Assembly (NCBI GenBank): GCA_019096065.1
Contig: JAGUCH010000001.1
Location: 10,478,001 to 10,542,000, forward strand
Source of the DNA: Paracyclopina nana
Lineage: Eukaryota > Arthropoda > Copepoda > Cyclopoida > Cyclopettidae
Direction of reading: 5' to 3'
DNA length: 64,000 nucleotides
The position numbers and the translations under genes were made by a program. Under the pieces are notes generated by a model, which was not told the origin of the DNA, did no database searches, and saw nothing but the letters and a program-made list of their open reading frames with translations. Positions 34,901 to 46,100 of this stretch are shown here, in pieces (the stretch's first letter is position 1; every line of letters begins with the position of its first letter).

Positions 34901-35300
34901 TACGTAAAACGTAGGCATGATGCGCGCCGACCTTCCTTGCGTTTTTAAGAGCAACGTTACGGCAATATGCTAGCGTAGTTTTCCATCGTTTGCCAAAGTT
35001 CAAGTCTAGAACCTGATTATGATCCGATGGAGCAAAAATTAAAAAAACTGTCGTCACCACTGAGGAGGCGCGTGATTCGAGTTTGCGCTGAGCCTTCCGC
35101 TGCCACGTGAGAAGTTGATTCAGCTGAGATAACGCAAAAAGTTTTGTAGACTTAATGAGGTTGGACGGGAAATGTTTATTTCGAAACCTCCGGTTGTCAG
35201 CATGCACGGGGAATTTGTCCGCGACAGAGGTTGCCGAGTCATGAGATCCCGTCGCGAAATTGCCTTTAATTGGATCCGTTTTTAAAAGTGCAGTGGCCGT
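31924..35300. other. Intergenic region between KLF and gustatory-receptor-like genes
   Basis: Contains the KLF 5' region, the fold-back element at 32254-32930 and otherwise unrecognised sequence. A 185-codon minus-strand frame at 34650-35207 has no detectable domain and no supporting splice pattern; it is left uncalled. Confidence 0.45.
32254..32930. mobile_element. Fold-back element with repetitive inverted ends
   Basis: The left end reads AATACTGTAATAAGTCC and the right end is the near reverse complement (GGACTTTTTACAGTACATT). Both ends are stacks of short degenerate units, TAAAAGTCC on the left (32265-32350) and GGACTTTT on the right (32808-32920). The centre has a direct repeat around tcaatgt(t)agtcttctctact at about 32459 and 32586. 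It has no coding capacity and resembles a small fold-back or MITE-type element. Confidence 0.65.
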
Positions 35301-36955
35301 TCAAGATTTGCGATAGTCGTCCAGCTTGTAGTTAGCAATGAGGAGCATGACAACAAGGACGAAGGCTAGCGTTTTGCTGAGCAAGCTTCGCTGCAACGTT
35401 GCGAATCCCGCCAGCGACAGTGGCGGCTCTTGGGGTCTGCGAAGAAGCGCGAGACACAAGAGATTCGTGTCACCGTGAATGAAGGCGAATTGACTGATCA
35501 TGGTCAGCACTCGCTCCATTTCCTCCTTCAAGTCGTGTCCCACTTTGGAGACCTGGTAAATTAAGCCGTTTTAAAAAACCTCGCTCCATGGCGCTACGCC
35601 GAGAAAAGCAGCGGAGAAAGTGACCGGACAAAAAAACGTTAGCATGATCGAGAAGATCACGAGGGTACCTGAAACATTTTAAGCAGATAATGCAGAATTA
35701 ATAGAGTGTATCCAGCCATCCACCATGGCACCGTTTTGCTTCTGACGCCGTTGATCAACGAGGAGATGGATAAGTACAGCGAAACCTGCGGCAAACGATA
35801 CAACGTTAGCTTACTGAAGAGAAGCACCATTCATAACTACCAGCAGGGCGATCACGTGGAAAAAGTACTCGAAGAAGATGACGATGTCAAAGACGTCGGA
35901 CATTTGCTCCAAGTTGTCGTGGAGTCGATCGAACCTCCGCGGCAGGCCGCGTTTGATCACTTCGGAGTAAAATATGTTGCGCTTCCTCACCTGCAATCCA
36001 AATCAAACGGAATGCGCGCTCGCCATCATAACCGAACGCTTACTTGCTGGCTTTTCACGCCTATGTCGTATCGCAGTTGCCGAAAGTTTTCGCTCAGCGT
36101 CCGGCAAAACTGCATGAAGATGCAGCCCGGAAACGCGATGGCGGTGTACGGCGGCAGCATCCAAATCGTCATCATGACCGCGAACGCGATTTGCTTCTCC
36201 ACGGTGGGACAGTAGACCAGAGCCATGTGGATGTTGACGATGGCCTGTCCCACGGCGAAGATGACGTAGTTCGTGCCGAATTGGATCAGCGTCCACGTTT
36301 CCGGCTCATCTCCGATGCGAAAGCCGCGCTTGCAAAACGACAAGCAGAGCTCTCCGTATTTGCCGATGCGAGTCCAGCTGAGGACGAGGAAAGTGAACCA
36401 GGCTCCGACCATCATCCAAGGCGTGGAGATCACCACCAGCTGGTCGGTGGAGGTCAGCACCAACGAGGTTTCGTTGGTCTTGATCTGAAGTAGTTGCAAT
36501 TAGTTAGGTTTTCGTTCGCAACGTACGCACGATGGAGGGTTTACGTGGAACGCCGATCCGAGATCGCTCGTGCCATTGTAAATGCAACCGTAAGTGGCCA
36601 CTCCGACGCCGAGCCCCAGCCAACAGACGGTGAAAATGACGGCCCAAATCAGCTTGAGCGAAAACTTGAGAGCAAATCGAATCTTGCGATCGCCGGATTC
36701 CGCCGGAAACACTCCTATCAAAGTTCCCAGATTGAGGAAGTGCGTCAAAGGTTTCAGCGGAGACACGGCATAAGTCGGATCAATCACTTTGTCTTCGAAA
36801 TCCTTGATTTTCGACGACGACCTGCCACTGCTTCCAATGCGATCTTCCAGAGGATCCTCATCGTCCTCGTCGCTGTTGTAGTAGCTATTTCGCTTGTGTC
36901 GGTTCCTTACGTCGGAGCCCATTTTTTCACCGCCAGACTCGTTATAACTGGTCAT
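35301..36955 (-). CDS. Gustatory-receptor-like seven-transmembrane chemoreceptor
   Basis: Five exons, 36955-36527, 36484-36044, 35990-35841, 35785-35669 and 35552-35301, all joined in phase 0, as is usual for insect-type chemoreceptor C-termini; 462 aa. The long hydrophilic acidic N-terminus (YYNSDEDDEDPLEDR) is predicted intracellular. Hydrophobic segments include LKLIWAVIFTVCWLGLGVGV, LVVISTPWMMVGAWFTFLVL, NYVIFAVGQAIVNIHMALVY, IAFAVMMTIWMLPPYTAIAF, FDIVIFFEYFFHVIALL and TLAFVLVVMLLIANYKL. Just before the last segment, PLSLAGFATLQRSLLSK resembles the family's AxGFFxLxRxLL region. The usual TYhhhhhQF end motif is not conserved (LVVMLLIANYKL). Expected to be a ligand-gated ion channel subunit. 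Ligand unknown. Assignment rests on architecture and the partial motif. Confidence 0.75.
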
Positions 36956-37530
36956 TTTCTCAAAGTGTAAGGAAAGCTTTGGCGCACACTGCACATACGA
37001 AGCTGCTCTCTTTTCACAACGGACTATTTATTTTTTTTTAAAGAAAAAAGGGGACTTCCACGATCACGCGTATTGCGATCAATTGTAAAAATTAATCACT
37101 AATGATGCGTGAATAACTGTTTTATTTTCCTCCGAGACCTACTTTGGTGACATTGTGCAGGGGGAGTTGTCATGGGTACCTCAGCAATGGTCAATGAGGT
37201 CAGCACCATTAATAATGTGTAATGACGCGCTGGGCCAAGCTATTTTAATTTATTTACACCTACTCATAGCGCTGTCGTTATATGCTTTACTAAATTCCAT
37301 CAACTAAGCATGTTTTGAGCAAAGAATAACTCGAGCTTTCAGCTTGGAAGACATTGGTACACTTTGCCTCAAAACTTATACTTGGGATTTGCGTCAAGGT
37401 TGCGTGAGTACTTATTTAAATTTCCGCTGAATTACCGGCAGCGCCGTTGCAGTGCTTTTTGTAAACAAAAACCAGCTTTGAAATTTGACTCATTTTCATT
37501 GCGTCAAATTGAATGTTTCAATTATAAACA
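36956..37530. promoter_or_regulatory. Shared upstream region of gustatory-receptor-like and Dpy-30 genes
   Basis: 575 bp between divergent start codons. No specific element is recognised; an A/T-rich run lies near 37028-37048. Confidence 0.4.
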
Positions 37531-37930
37531 ATGGCGCAAGGCGAAGAGGTGATCGCTCCTAAGGACACAGGTAAGATTTCGGCTCCTAAAGAAAGGCTCA
37601 GGCTTAAGGCACTATTTGTAAAGCTCCAGAGGCGACAGAAGCTCCCAAGGAGCCAAAGAAAATTATTCGGACCGAAGAAGAAGTCCGAAAGATGACAACC
37701 AAGCAGTATTTGGACGAAATGGTCGTTCCCACTTTAAACAAGGGACTTTTGGCTTTGAACAAAGAGGTGAGTTCTAATTGTTTTAACAGTGGCTTGGTGT
37801 GAACTTTCTGTCTCAATTTCAGAGACCGGTTGAGCCGCTCGAGTTTTTGGCAAAATATTTAATCAAGGCTGCCAACGCGCCGCAATCGAGCGAGGAAGCC
37901 AAAACAGCGGCTCCCGTTCCGATGGAATAA
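37531..37930 (+). CDS. dpy30: Dpy-30 histone methyltransferase complex subunit
   Basis: Three exons, 37531-37570, 37624-37766 and 37823-37930; 96 aa, near the 99 aa of human DPY30. A variable N-terminus is followed by the dimerisation motif KQYLDEMVVPTLNKGLLALN and RPVEPLEFLAKYLIKAA, matching the family's R-x-YL-(D)-x-VVP and RPxxPIEFLAxYLLK signature. It docks onto ASH2L in COMPASS/MLL H3K4 methyltransferase complexes and also occurs in other assemblies. The ATG at 37531 begins MAQGEEVIAP. Its stop codon is 49 bp from that of the convergent protease. Confidence 0.93.
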
Positions 37931-37979
37931 CTCCCGAACCGCCTTCATTTATGCCTTCCCACTTTAAGTACAAATTTGC

Positions 37980-39812
37980 TCATTTTTTATCATAAATAGG
38001 ATTGACTCCACATTCGCCTCCTTGAATCATGGCTATCACCCAAGGCAGCACTTTCGTCAAACGTCCATAAACGGTGCCTAGGCTGAAGAAGAAAAGACCA
38101 GTTAAATTTCAACTCCCATTTGACCTACATAAGGTTCTCAACTCTTTTCTTGAGCAGTCTTTGTTTCCGTAGCTGACAACTCCGATTTGGTAGAACGTTG
38201 TTCCCGATTGGAAAGTCAACGGTCCTCCAGAATCTCCTTGGCAGGCATCCGTTTCCGGATGAAATGCACACATTTGAATTTGAGGATAACTCGATAGCTA
38301 GAGGAAATGCCATCAAAAAATGATGGATAGAAAGAAAGCTACTCACAGATTCGCAAGAGGGATCCCTTGGGTGAACTATTTTGAGATTGCCTGTCATTAG
38401 GCTGCAGGCAGTTTGATCTCGTGATTCGTCTAATTTTCCCTCAATTCTTCCATATCCGCTCACTTTGACAGGCACATTGATGAAATAATTGTCCCATAAA
38501 TCTACGGGAGGCAAACAAATCGGCTGCATTTGCCTGGTGAAGGGATACATTGATTTGGAGACCATCACCAGGGCAAAATCATAGATCGGTTCCTTCTTCC
38601 GCCCTTGCAAGAAAGAAGAGCTGTTATTCAAGGAGACTTTTTTTGCGAGAGAAAATCAAGGTCGTTACCATATGCTTTGTCATAAAGGTGATGCTTGAAG
38701 GTTCGCAAGACTCGTCTGGTTCCGGAAGGCAATATAACGTTTCCTTTCTGGCACAGTTCAGGTTGCTCCAAAAGTACTGGTAGACTCCTCTAGTTAGTAT
38801 TTCACATGCTTTGTTGTAGATCTCATACTTAGTATGTTGTTGGGAAAGGGCTCTTTGAAGGTCTGCGGAGCATTTTCGAATGAGTCGATGCAATGCGCGG
38901 CGGTCAGTATGAATCGAGGGTTCAAAATGGACCCTCCGCAAATCTCGCCATTATTCATGTTTTCGATAAGAACTTGCCAAGGAACCTCTCCGGTCTCGGC
39001 CACGATCCCTCCAACAACTACCATATTGTTGTAAGTAGCCCGAAAAAATGATGATTGTGAGAGAAACTGATTCAGGGGGTACCAAAAAATCATGTCTTAC
39101 TGATCAGTAGAGTTCATGGTAGTGGTTTCTGTAGCTGGTGGAGCTTTTGTTGCTCCCTCGAGGCTCCTGATAAAAGAAATTTGCAGAATGTCGACGTGAA
39201 TCAGCTTAGTTAAAAATTTTACCTGAATTTCTTTTCGCTCCTGAAGTTTCTTTGAGGGGCCTTTTGGGGGGCACTTTTCGCAGTTCGCTCCTGCAAAGTA
39301 TGCCCATTTTCCTTAGAATTTTCATGCTAACTTTGTGATTACCCTCATAGTTCTTGCAGCTATAGGTCCGGACTTTTTTGGTGCTCTTGTCACAATATCT
39401 TCAACAAGCTGTTGGTCGTATTGGAAGTTTCTGTTGAAGTACTCCGCATATGCGTCATACTCATTGCCCATTTCGTTTTCGTCTTGGTTGTCCAACCTGC
39501 TCAAGTTGAGGTTGACTTTGAAATTCAGGCCGAATTCGTTGTAATCACTCAATGCATTGTCCAGTGAAACGTCAGCCACATCAATGACTTTTCCTGTGGC
39601 TCGTTTGCTCCTGTGATGGCAAAAGTTATAATAGGCTAAGATGTGGCCTTTATTTACCTTTGTGGCCCTACTTGGCCGCACGCGCAAGTGTTGAAATGAA
39701 AAGTTCTTCCATTGTGAGTGAACGAATCTGGAACAACTGAAATGGGGCCAGCCAGGAGGAAAATCAGAACTATCGCCACCAAACTTCTCATATTTACAAT
39801 ACGTGAAAGCAT
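37980..39812 (-). CDS. Secreted trypsin/chymotrypsin-like serine protease
   Basis: The start is ATG at 39812 or 39791; a signal peptide follows ([20 protein letters not shown]). Exons: 39812-39658, 39610-39343, 39290-39223, 39166-39101 (Thr/Pro linker), His exon to 38829, 38787-38669, 38592-38347 (acceptor approximate), 38297-38125, 38082-37980. The propeptide has a CACG motif and a long acidic Asn/Asp-rich stretch. The protease domain shows [17 protein letters not shown], catalytic His in LTAAHC, Asp in YDFALVMVS, the family [10 protein letters not shown], and catalytic Ser in CQGDSGGPL, so the triad is complete. The residue six before the Ser (DACQGDS) is Asp, favouring trypsin-like specificity. 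Between the linker exon (ends phase 2) and the IVGG-type start I could not find a GT-AG join that keeps frame. One Cys-rich exon ([12 protein letters not shown]...SCEPS) sits between His and Asp. Confidence 0.85.
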
Positions 39813-42800
39813 TACTAAGGATGACAAATTGCCATTTAGCAAACACTAATCAATCATTGTCGCGCGAGCCCGATTGACTGAACTACGTGTGTACTATGTT
39901 GTATAGTAAATGTCAGAATTAATATCTGTTTCGCGGGGCGGACTAACCCGTTCAATTACCATTGCATATGAGGAAACCATTTGGGTTTTTGGGTCATTTT
40001 TCAAAGTGAAATAGATGGTGCAGTGAAATTGTGTATATCTGCTGCCAAAGTGTATAGAATAAAGTCGATTGGCCAAAGTCAGCCCAGTGTGAAATTGAAT
40101 CAACTCCCTTCCATACTACGGAGTGTGGTAGTAAAGCCTAAGTTTTCCCATATCACCTGATCTTCTTGTTCCCTTATATATTTTTATCCACAAAATGGTC
40201 ACAAAAAGCCGGTGGTAGAAGCATTGGCCATTGCGATCACGTCCCACATTTCAATTTGCACCCGCAACCAATTTCGCCCTGGAGATCGATTCATTTTCAA
40301 CCAACCCTCTCAATAAAGGCTGCGAGGGCGACGATGGCACAAAAGACGCATTGACCCTACAGTGTACTAATGGGGGCGATTCTTATTTGTCGTCAGCATA
40401 AAATGACTTAATTCCGCGAAAGTCAGATTTGATGCGGAGCGTTTCGCACGTCTGTACATTACGAGTGGTAAACTTCGCAGGTTTCCAATTTGGTTGGGGT
40501 TGTGAAAGTTTGTGAAAGTTCCAGACACAAATAGTCATTTGGCGTCGTCCGATTAGTTTTTGACCCAGGCAAGAAGAAGCAAAGTAGTAAAAGAAAGGGC
40601 AAGAAAATGGATGTGCAGTCTCTTGGGTGTCGTTTACCTCGCGGCTTGTCCCTCATTAAAGTGGCATCCAACCTGAAAAGACACAGAATTTCTCCTGAGA
40701 GCTCTGCGATTTCGACCTAATGGAACTGATCTAATCATAAGGCTAATCAGAGTCCGTCCAGGTTGAAAAAGGCATTTTTAATGCTGAGGTCCAGCGTCAT
40801 GCGTGGATGACAGATTACAAGGCCCAGGGGGGTCTCGTAAGTGAGTTCTTGACGCAAGTTTTGCATGCTAAAATCACCAAATCTGTTTGTCTTAGCCTAG
40901 GTGGCGCTAGTAGTTCTTACTACATAGCGCGTGAGCTCAAGTGACGTGTCAATCATGGAAGCAAGCGGGCTAATCTCACGCGTCTTCAACAGAGCTCCTA
41001 GATAAGTTCTGTCTTTTCTAAAAAAGTATGCAATTTGGGCACTTTTTGATAATTTAAGGCTGGTTATGGAAATTTTTGGAAGTGAAATCCACAGAATTCT
41101 ATTGAAATTTTGTCTTGAAGCCTACCACAGCTCAGTCAGACTGTGTGCTATAGTAAAGCAGCGACAAGAACTCACCTTATTACTATAGATCATCTTGACA
41201 AGGCCATGTTTCTTCATTTGTAGCAGCTCGAGCAGGGGTAAAGCATGACAAACTGCGACAAAAAAATGCAGCCTATATCATTAATAGGAGGAAGCTTTCA
41301 CACCCTGGAAAACATTTCTCTGTTCAGACGTCAACACATAATTGAGAAATGGCCCCAAGAGGAGAGCTTCCAGCAGCAGCAGCAGGGAAAGTAGCCGTTT
41401 TGTGATATATAATAGGAGTAGTAGTGAAAAAATAATCTTGTCTAAATCTGCGCTTGAGTGACAGTTTGGTTTTCTTCACATGGCACTTTGACAAATGATC
41501 CGCACTTTGCTGCTGAGAATGAACACATCCAACCCTCAGTTCTCGCCTTTTATTCTCCCGACAAGGTAAAATTGGAGAGGCTCAACTCGAACATGATCAT
41601 TTTCATCCAATCTGCATTGGATTATTGCGCTTCATCCAACCATTCAAATAGCTTTACTTTTCCCAGAAATGAGCTAGCTTTTTCTAACGACATCTAGCTG
41701 TAGTAAGCTTAAATTGAAGAAGCAACGAAGTGGTGGCTTGTTGGTATCAAGTATCTTAAGTAAAACTGGAACCAGAGCAAAGGGGAGGGTTAAGATTTTA
41801 ACCAGTGCCAGGGTGCTAATCGTGCATATGATGGATAAAATCAATCCGAATTTCCCGAATGCAATTCTACGAAAGCAGCATATGATGAGAGATGGCAAAA
41901 ATGCGCAATGAAATGATTTTTCTGCAAGACAGTTGCTGAATCAACGACTTGGGATTGTGTTTTGAGCTGAAAATCAATCGATGGTCAAATTCAATTTTAT
42001 TAGCGTAGACGGAATTGTAATTTACAAGTTTACAGCCGTATGCCTCATGTATTATGAATGCCTCAAGGTATGGAAAAAATTGTCATAAGGAAAAGTGAAT
42101 CTGTTGCTAACTGCCGCTCTACAAGTTCAGCTTGGGGCCCAGCAGCGTTTTTAATGGCAATTTTTGCTATTTTGTCTCATGGTTTTCAGCATATTTCAAC
42201 ACAAACTATCTTTCATCCTGTTTCTTTCATAACAGATGAAATTTAACTTTTGATTTTGCTCAAAAGGACTAAAATGTGGAGCACTTAATAGCCAAAATTA
42301 TATTTGTTTACTTTCAAGTTGGCTTAAAGTCGATCTGATTTTTTTAGTATCAGCTGGCGCTTGTCATAAGACAATTTTTCTCCTTTCCTTGAGGTGTTTT
42401 TCGTGCATTTTCCTAAGGAGTTTGGTGCGTACATGAACAGGACATTAGGAGCATTTGCTAAAAGGATGCAGGATTAAATTTGCGGTTCATTTCTGTAGAT
42501 TTAGCTGACCTGTTATGCCAAATGTAAAAATGAATATTTTCGGTTAAAGGCTTAAGGGAAACACTTGGAAGAGCTGACCAATTCTCACACATTTACCTAG
42601 TGAGATAGCCAAAGTAGGCTCCAACCATAAGGCGAGCGAGGCTCATTCATCGCCAGTCCCGTTTGTGGAGGCATCAAGCCGCTATTGAAGAGGCGAAAGC
42701 CCGTTGGCCTCTGAAGTCGCGCAAAGTCCGCGAATATCCACAAGACAGATAACTTTCTTTCCTTAGTTGGTTCCTCGTTTTTTCCCGGTTCAGTCCATAT

Positions 42801-43145
42801 TCACGCTCAAATAGGTAAGCATCTTTGAATACTTACAAAAACATTGCATCTGCAGCGTTTAAGCTGGAAATCAATAGCGAAACTTAATTAAGAAATCTTC
42901 GAAGTTAAAGCAACTATTCAGTATATTTCACACAGATATTCCATGGTGAAAGATTTAACGATGAAGTGGGAATGAATTTAATTCGTTTGAGAAAGTGAAC
43001 TTACGTTTCCATTTAGCTGTTCTCGCGTGGAATGCAAGAAGAACTGTGCCAAGACGATATTTTATGCGTGTTGCAAAAGGAAACTCAAGTGCGTATGGTA
43101 ATAAAGTGAGTAAAAAAGGTCTGAAAATCCCCCTCAGGATCAAGC
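39813..43145. other. Divergent intergenic region upstream of protease and lachesin-like genes
   Basis: About 3.3 kb of mostly AT-rich sequence. No coding family, RNA gene or clear repeat was recognised. Small frames at 41458-41911 and 42058-42246 have no motif. Confidence 0.45.
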
Positions 43146-46100
43146 ATGGATTTCGCTCAACGCATCCTCAAGATATTAGAAATTCTATTGTGGCCTCTTC
43201 TTGTCAGCCTCGTCGTGGCCTCCTCAACGTCGAAGTTGGCTCTCGCCAATCCAGTGGGTAAGCAAAAAACGGGCTAATAATTTCGCAGCCATTACCATCG
43301 CGCAATTAGCAGGAATTCAAGCGTCTGCAAATGAATTCGTGCTCAACATGTGTTATTTCTGCTTTTTTTCCTTCTATGAGAAAATAAGGGCAATTTATGT
43401 GTCACGCAGTTTTTCATCCCCATTCTCTACTGCAATGTGTGTAAGGGGGAAAATAAATGAGATGGCAACTCGGATATTGACAGAAAATCTTAAACGCAGA
43501 AGCTCGCATTTGATGCCATCATCATTGCGTTTGTTCAATTAAATGAAATGAGTTTGTGGCGAACAAACAAACATTTTTTCACGCTTAGTTTTGATGAGTG
43601 CAGTTTATTCAACAGTTGCAGCGCGCAGCTCGTGGGGAAATCCTTTAATTCAATATTGACATAATCACCATGCAGAAGTAGCACACAGTATACACAGTGC
43701 ACCCGTCTTCGTGCGTGCAGCTACGTGTATTCTAACAAATTACAGCCGCGCGCGCGGGGCAATGATTAAATACAAGCAGTAAGTGTGTTGAGTAATCCTC
43801 GTTATTTCATGTCGTTTACCGTGTGTATAGGCATATTCGTTGGCTGGCTCTTGCTGTCGTCCGGACCTTTTAAACTGATTACTTACATTATGCACTACAC
43901 GATTGATTAGAATAGTGTCAAATGTTCAATAACGTCAACAACGTGACGCGTTGGCCGTAATTAAAAGAATATCGTTCCCATAAAATAATGGTGCAGCAGG
44001 ACACAGTCAGATTCAAGGTGCAGAAAATAAGGGAAAATGGACCCCGCGCCTGTATAAATGTGAGAGAGCCCTCATCCATAAACGAAGTTGAGTCGTATAA
44101 CACAGCCGTTGCTGGACCTGCTCATGTGCAATGGACAGTTTGCTCGCACTGCGCCCTCGTGAGGTGAGAAATTGTCTTCGTTGCACATGAATGGGGCCAA
44201 GAGCGAAGATGCTGTTAAAAACTATGGCACTTGGTGCATGTTTCCAATATTATTTCCCACCCAAGGATGATGATGGTGGTCTCTGCTGCGTAATGGGATT
44301 TACTATGACCTCCATTCAAGCATCAAAACAGGGAGCAAATATACACTAGCAGTATCTATTTTCCAGGCAAGACAAAGTAAGGGGACACTTCATCTATGTA
44401 TCGCACTATTTGTCATAATAATCATGATTACTGAGAAAGAAAAGTAATGCTGGATCCAGCAGCAGAGAAAACATTTGTCAAGAACATGAGATCTTTCTAT
44501 CTGTAGTGCAGGTTACTTTCCCCACCACAGAGATACAGCTAGAGGAAATTCACCATAAAGCGTATGGCTTGAAACACAACACCAGCTAGAGATATCACAC
44601 CATGGGAGCTGAGCATTCCAAATTCAGCAGCATAGTAAGCTAATTTATGCTGAGATTTAGCTATCATTGTAAAAAAGCCAATATATGCACCCGATTTTCT
44701 TAAGGCATATCCGTCTAGATTAGGTCTGGTAGACTTACACAACTTGAGGGGCGGAGATCGTTTTCATTTTCTTGAGGGGAATCATGACCCTGTGCCAAAT
44801 TCAATATTGAAGTATAGTTATGATTCCCTTTCTCCCTCAATACACTCACCAACATGCATGGAACTACGCGTGGTATTATGGAAATTGCCCTCTAACAATT
44901 CTTGAGATTTTGATGCAATGCATTCTTCGTTGGCTGTTGTGTGACCAAATGTGCTGGATGTCCATAGAAAAGCTGCTAACAGCAACACACACTGTGGGAA
45001 ATGCGATCTGGTGGAAAAAGGAGGATATGGCTTAAAATGGGCATTTTCTCGTGATTTCTACAGCCTGTGCAACTCTCAAGCACTCCGCCCTTTTAGATGG
45101 CTGCAGATGCTCGATTGTCATGCAAATTTTCCTTTCTGTGTCTTCAGATCACAGTGGCCAAGTCAGTGATAAAATGGGCATTTGAAAGCCAAATGACTGG
45201 AAAGCTCATTTAATTAGGCCTGGATCAGCTGGTTATTTCACCGCAATTTTGAGCGCCGTAATTACGATGCAATTGTCAACATAACAGCGATCAGCTGGTA
45301 ATTGTAATCCAATTTTTGCTATGTGCAAAAATTACTTCTTTAGCGGGTTTAAAGTAAAACTTTAAGACCAAAATTAAAAATGGGATCATTAGAGCTTAAA
45401 CTATCAAGAACAGCCTCTGTTATGACAAATAAGGACAAAAAATAGGCCAACTTAAATTGCAAAGGTTTGGCTGACTTTACTCTTAAAGTTCCGCCGCTAC
45501 TTTGCTCGCCGAAATTGCACTGCAATTATCTGTAGTAGCTGATCCACTTAAATTGCAGCGCAATTACAAACAGCAGCTGAAATTATAACCGAAATTGCGC
45601 TGCAATCAGGACCAGCTGATCCAGGCCTTAGAGAAGTGTAACGCGGAAACTCGTGTCTTTTCGCGATTGTTTGAAGCATGTTGCAGTCAAGCAAAGATAT
45701 GAAATCCCACTTTTTGTGAACCGTTGCAAATGCAAAGCAAACAACAATTCCTTTTCACTACTATTAGCAAAATATTTGTGTAAGCCATTAGAAAGCTATC
45801 CTCCGTGGTGGATATGGAGATGTGCCAATGGTATGACAATTTCGCTTCAAAGCGAGCCGTCGATGCAAAATCGAAGAATTATTCCGATTAAAATGGCTCC
45901 CACTTCGAGCAGATGCTTTTGCAATTACTTGGAATTGCTTTCCCTTTGCATTCTTGCGAGGAGGAACAAAGAGCAAACAATCATTCAATATCGGTAATGG
46001 ATCACTTGACGCAAAAACTGAAGTCTACTGGCTGCCAAGGTGGATATGCAGAAAAAAGGCACGATATTGTTTCAGCAAGTAAAAGTGGGCCGCTGTTGAC

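Noticed and set aside
34650..35207. 185-codon minus-strand open frame
   Set aside because: Long for chance but low similarity to anything known, Arg/His/Cys-rich because of GC-rich DNA, and no exon partners found.
36044..36970. Plus-strand frames of 149 and 158 codons
   Set aside because: Antisense shadows of the gustatory-receptor-like exons.
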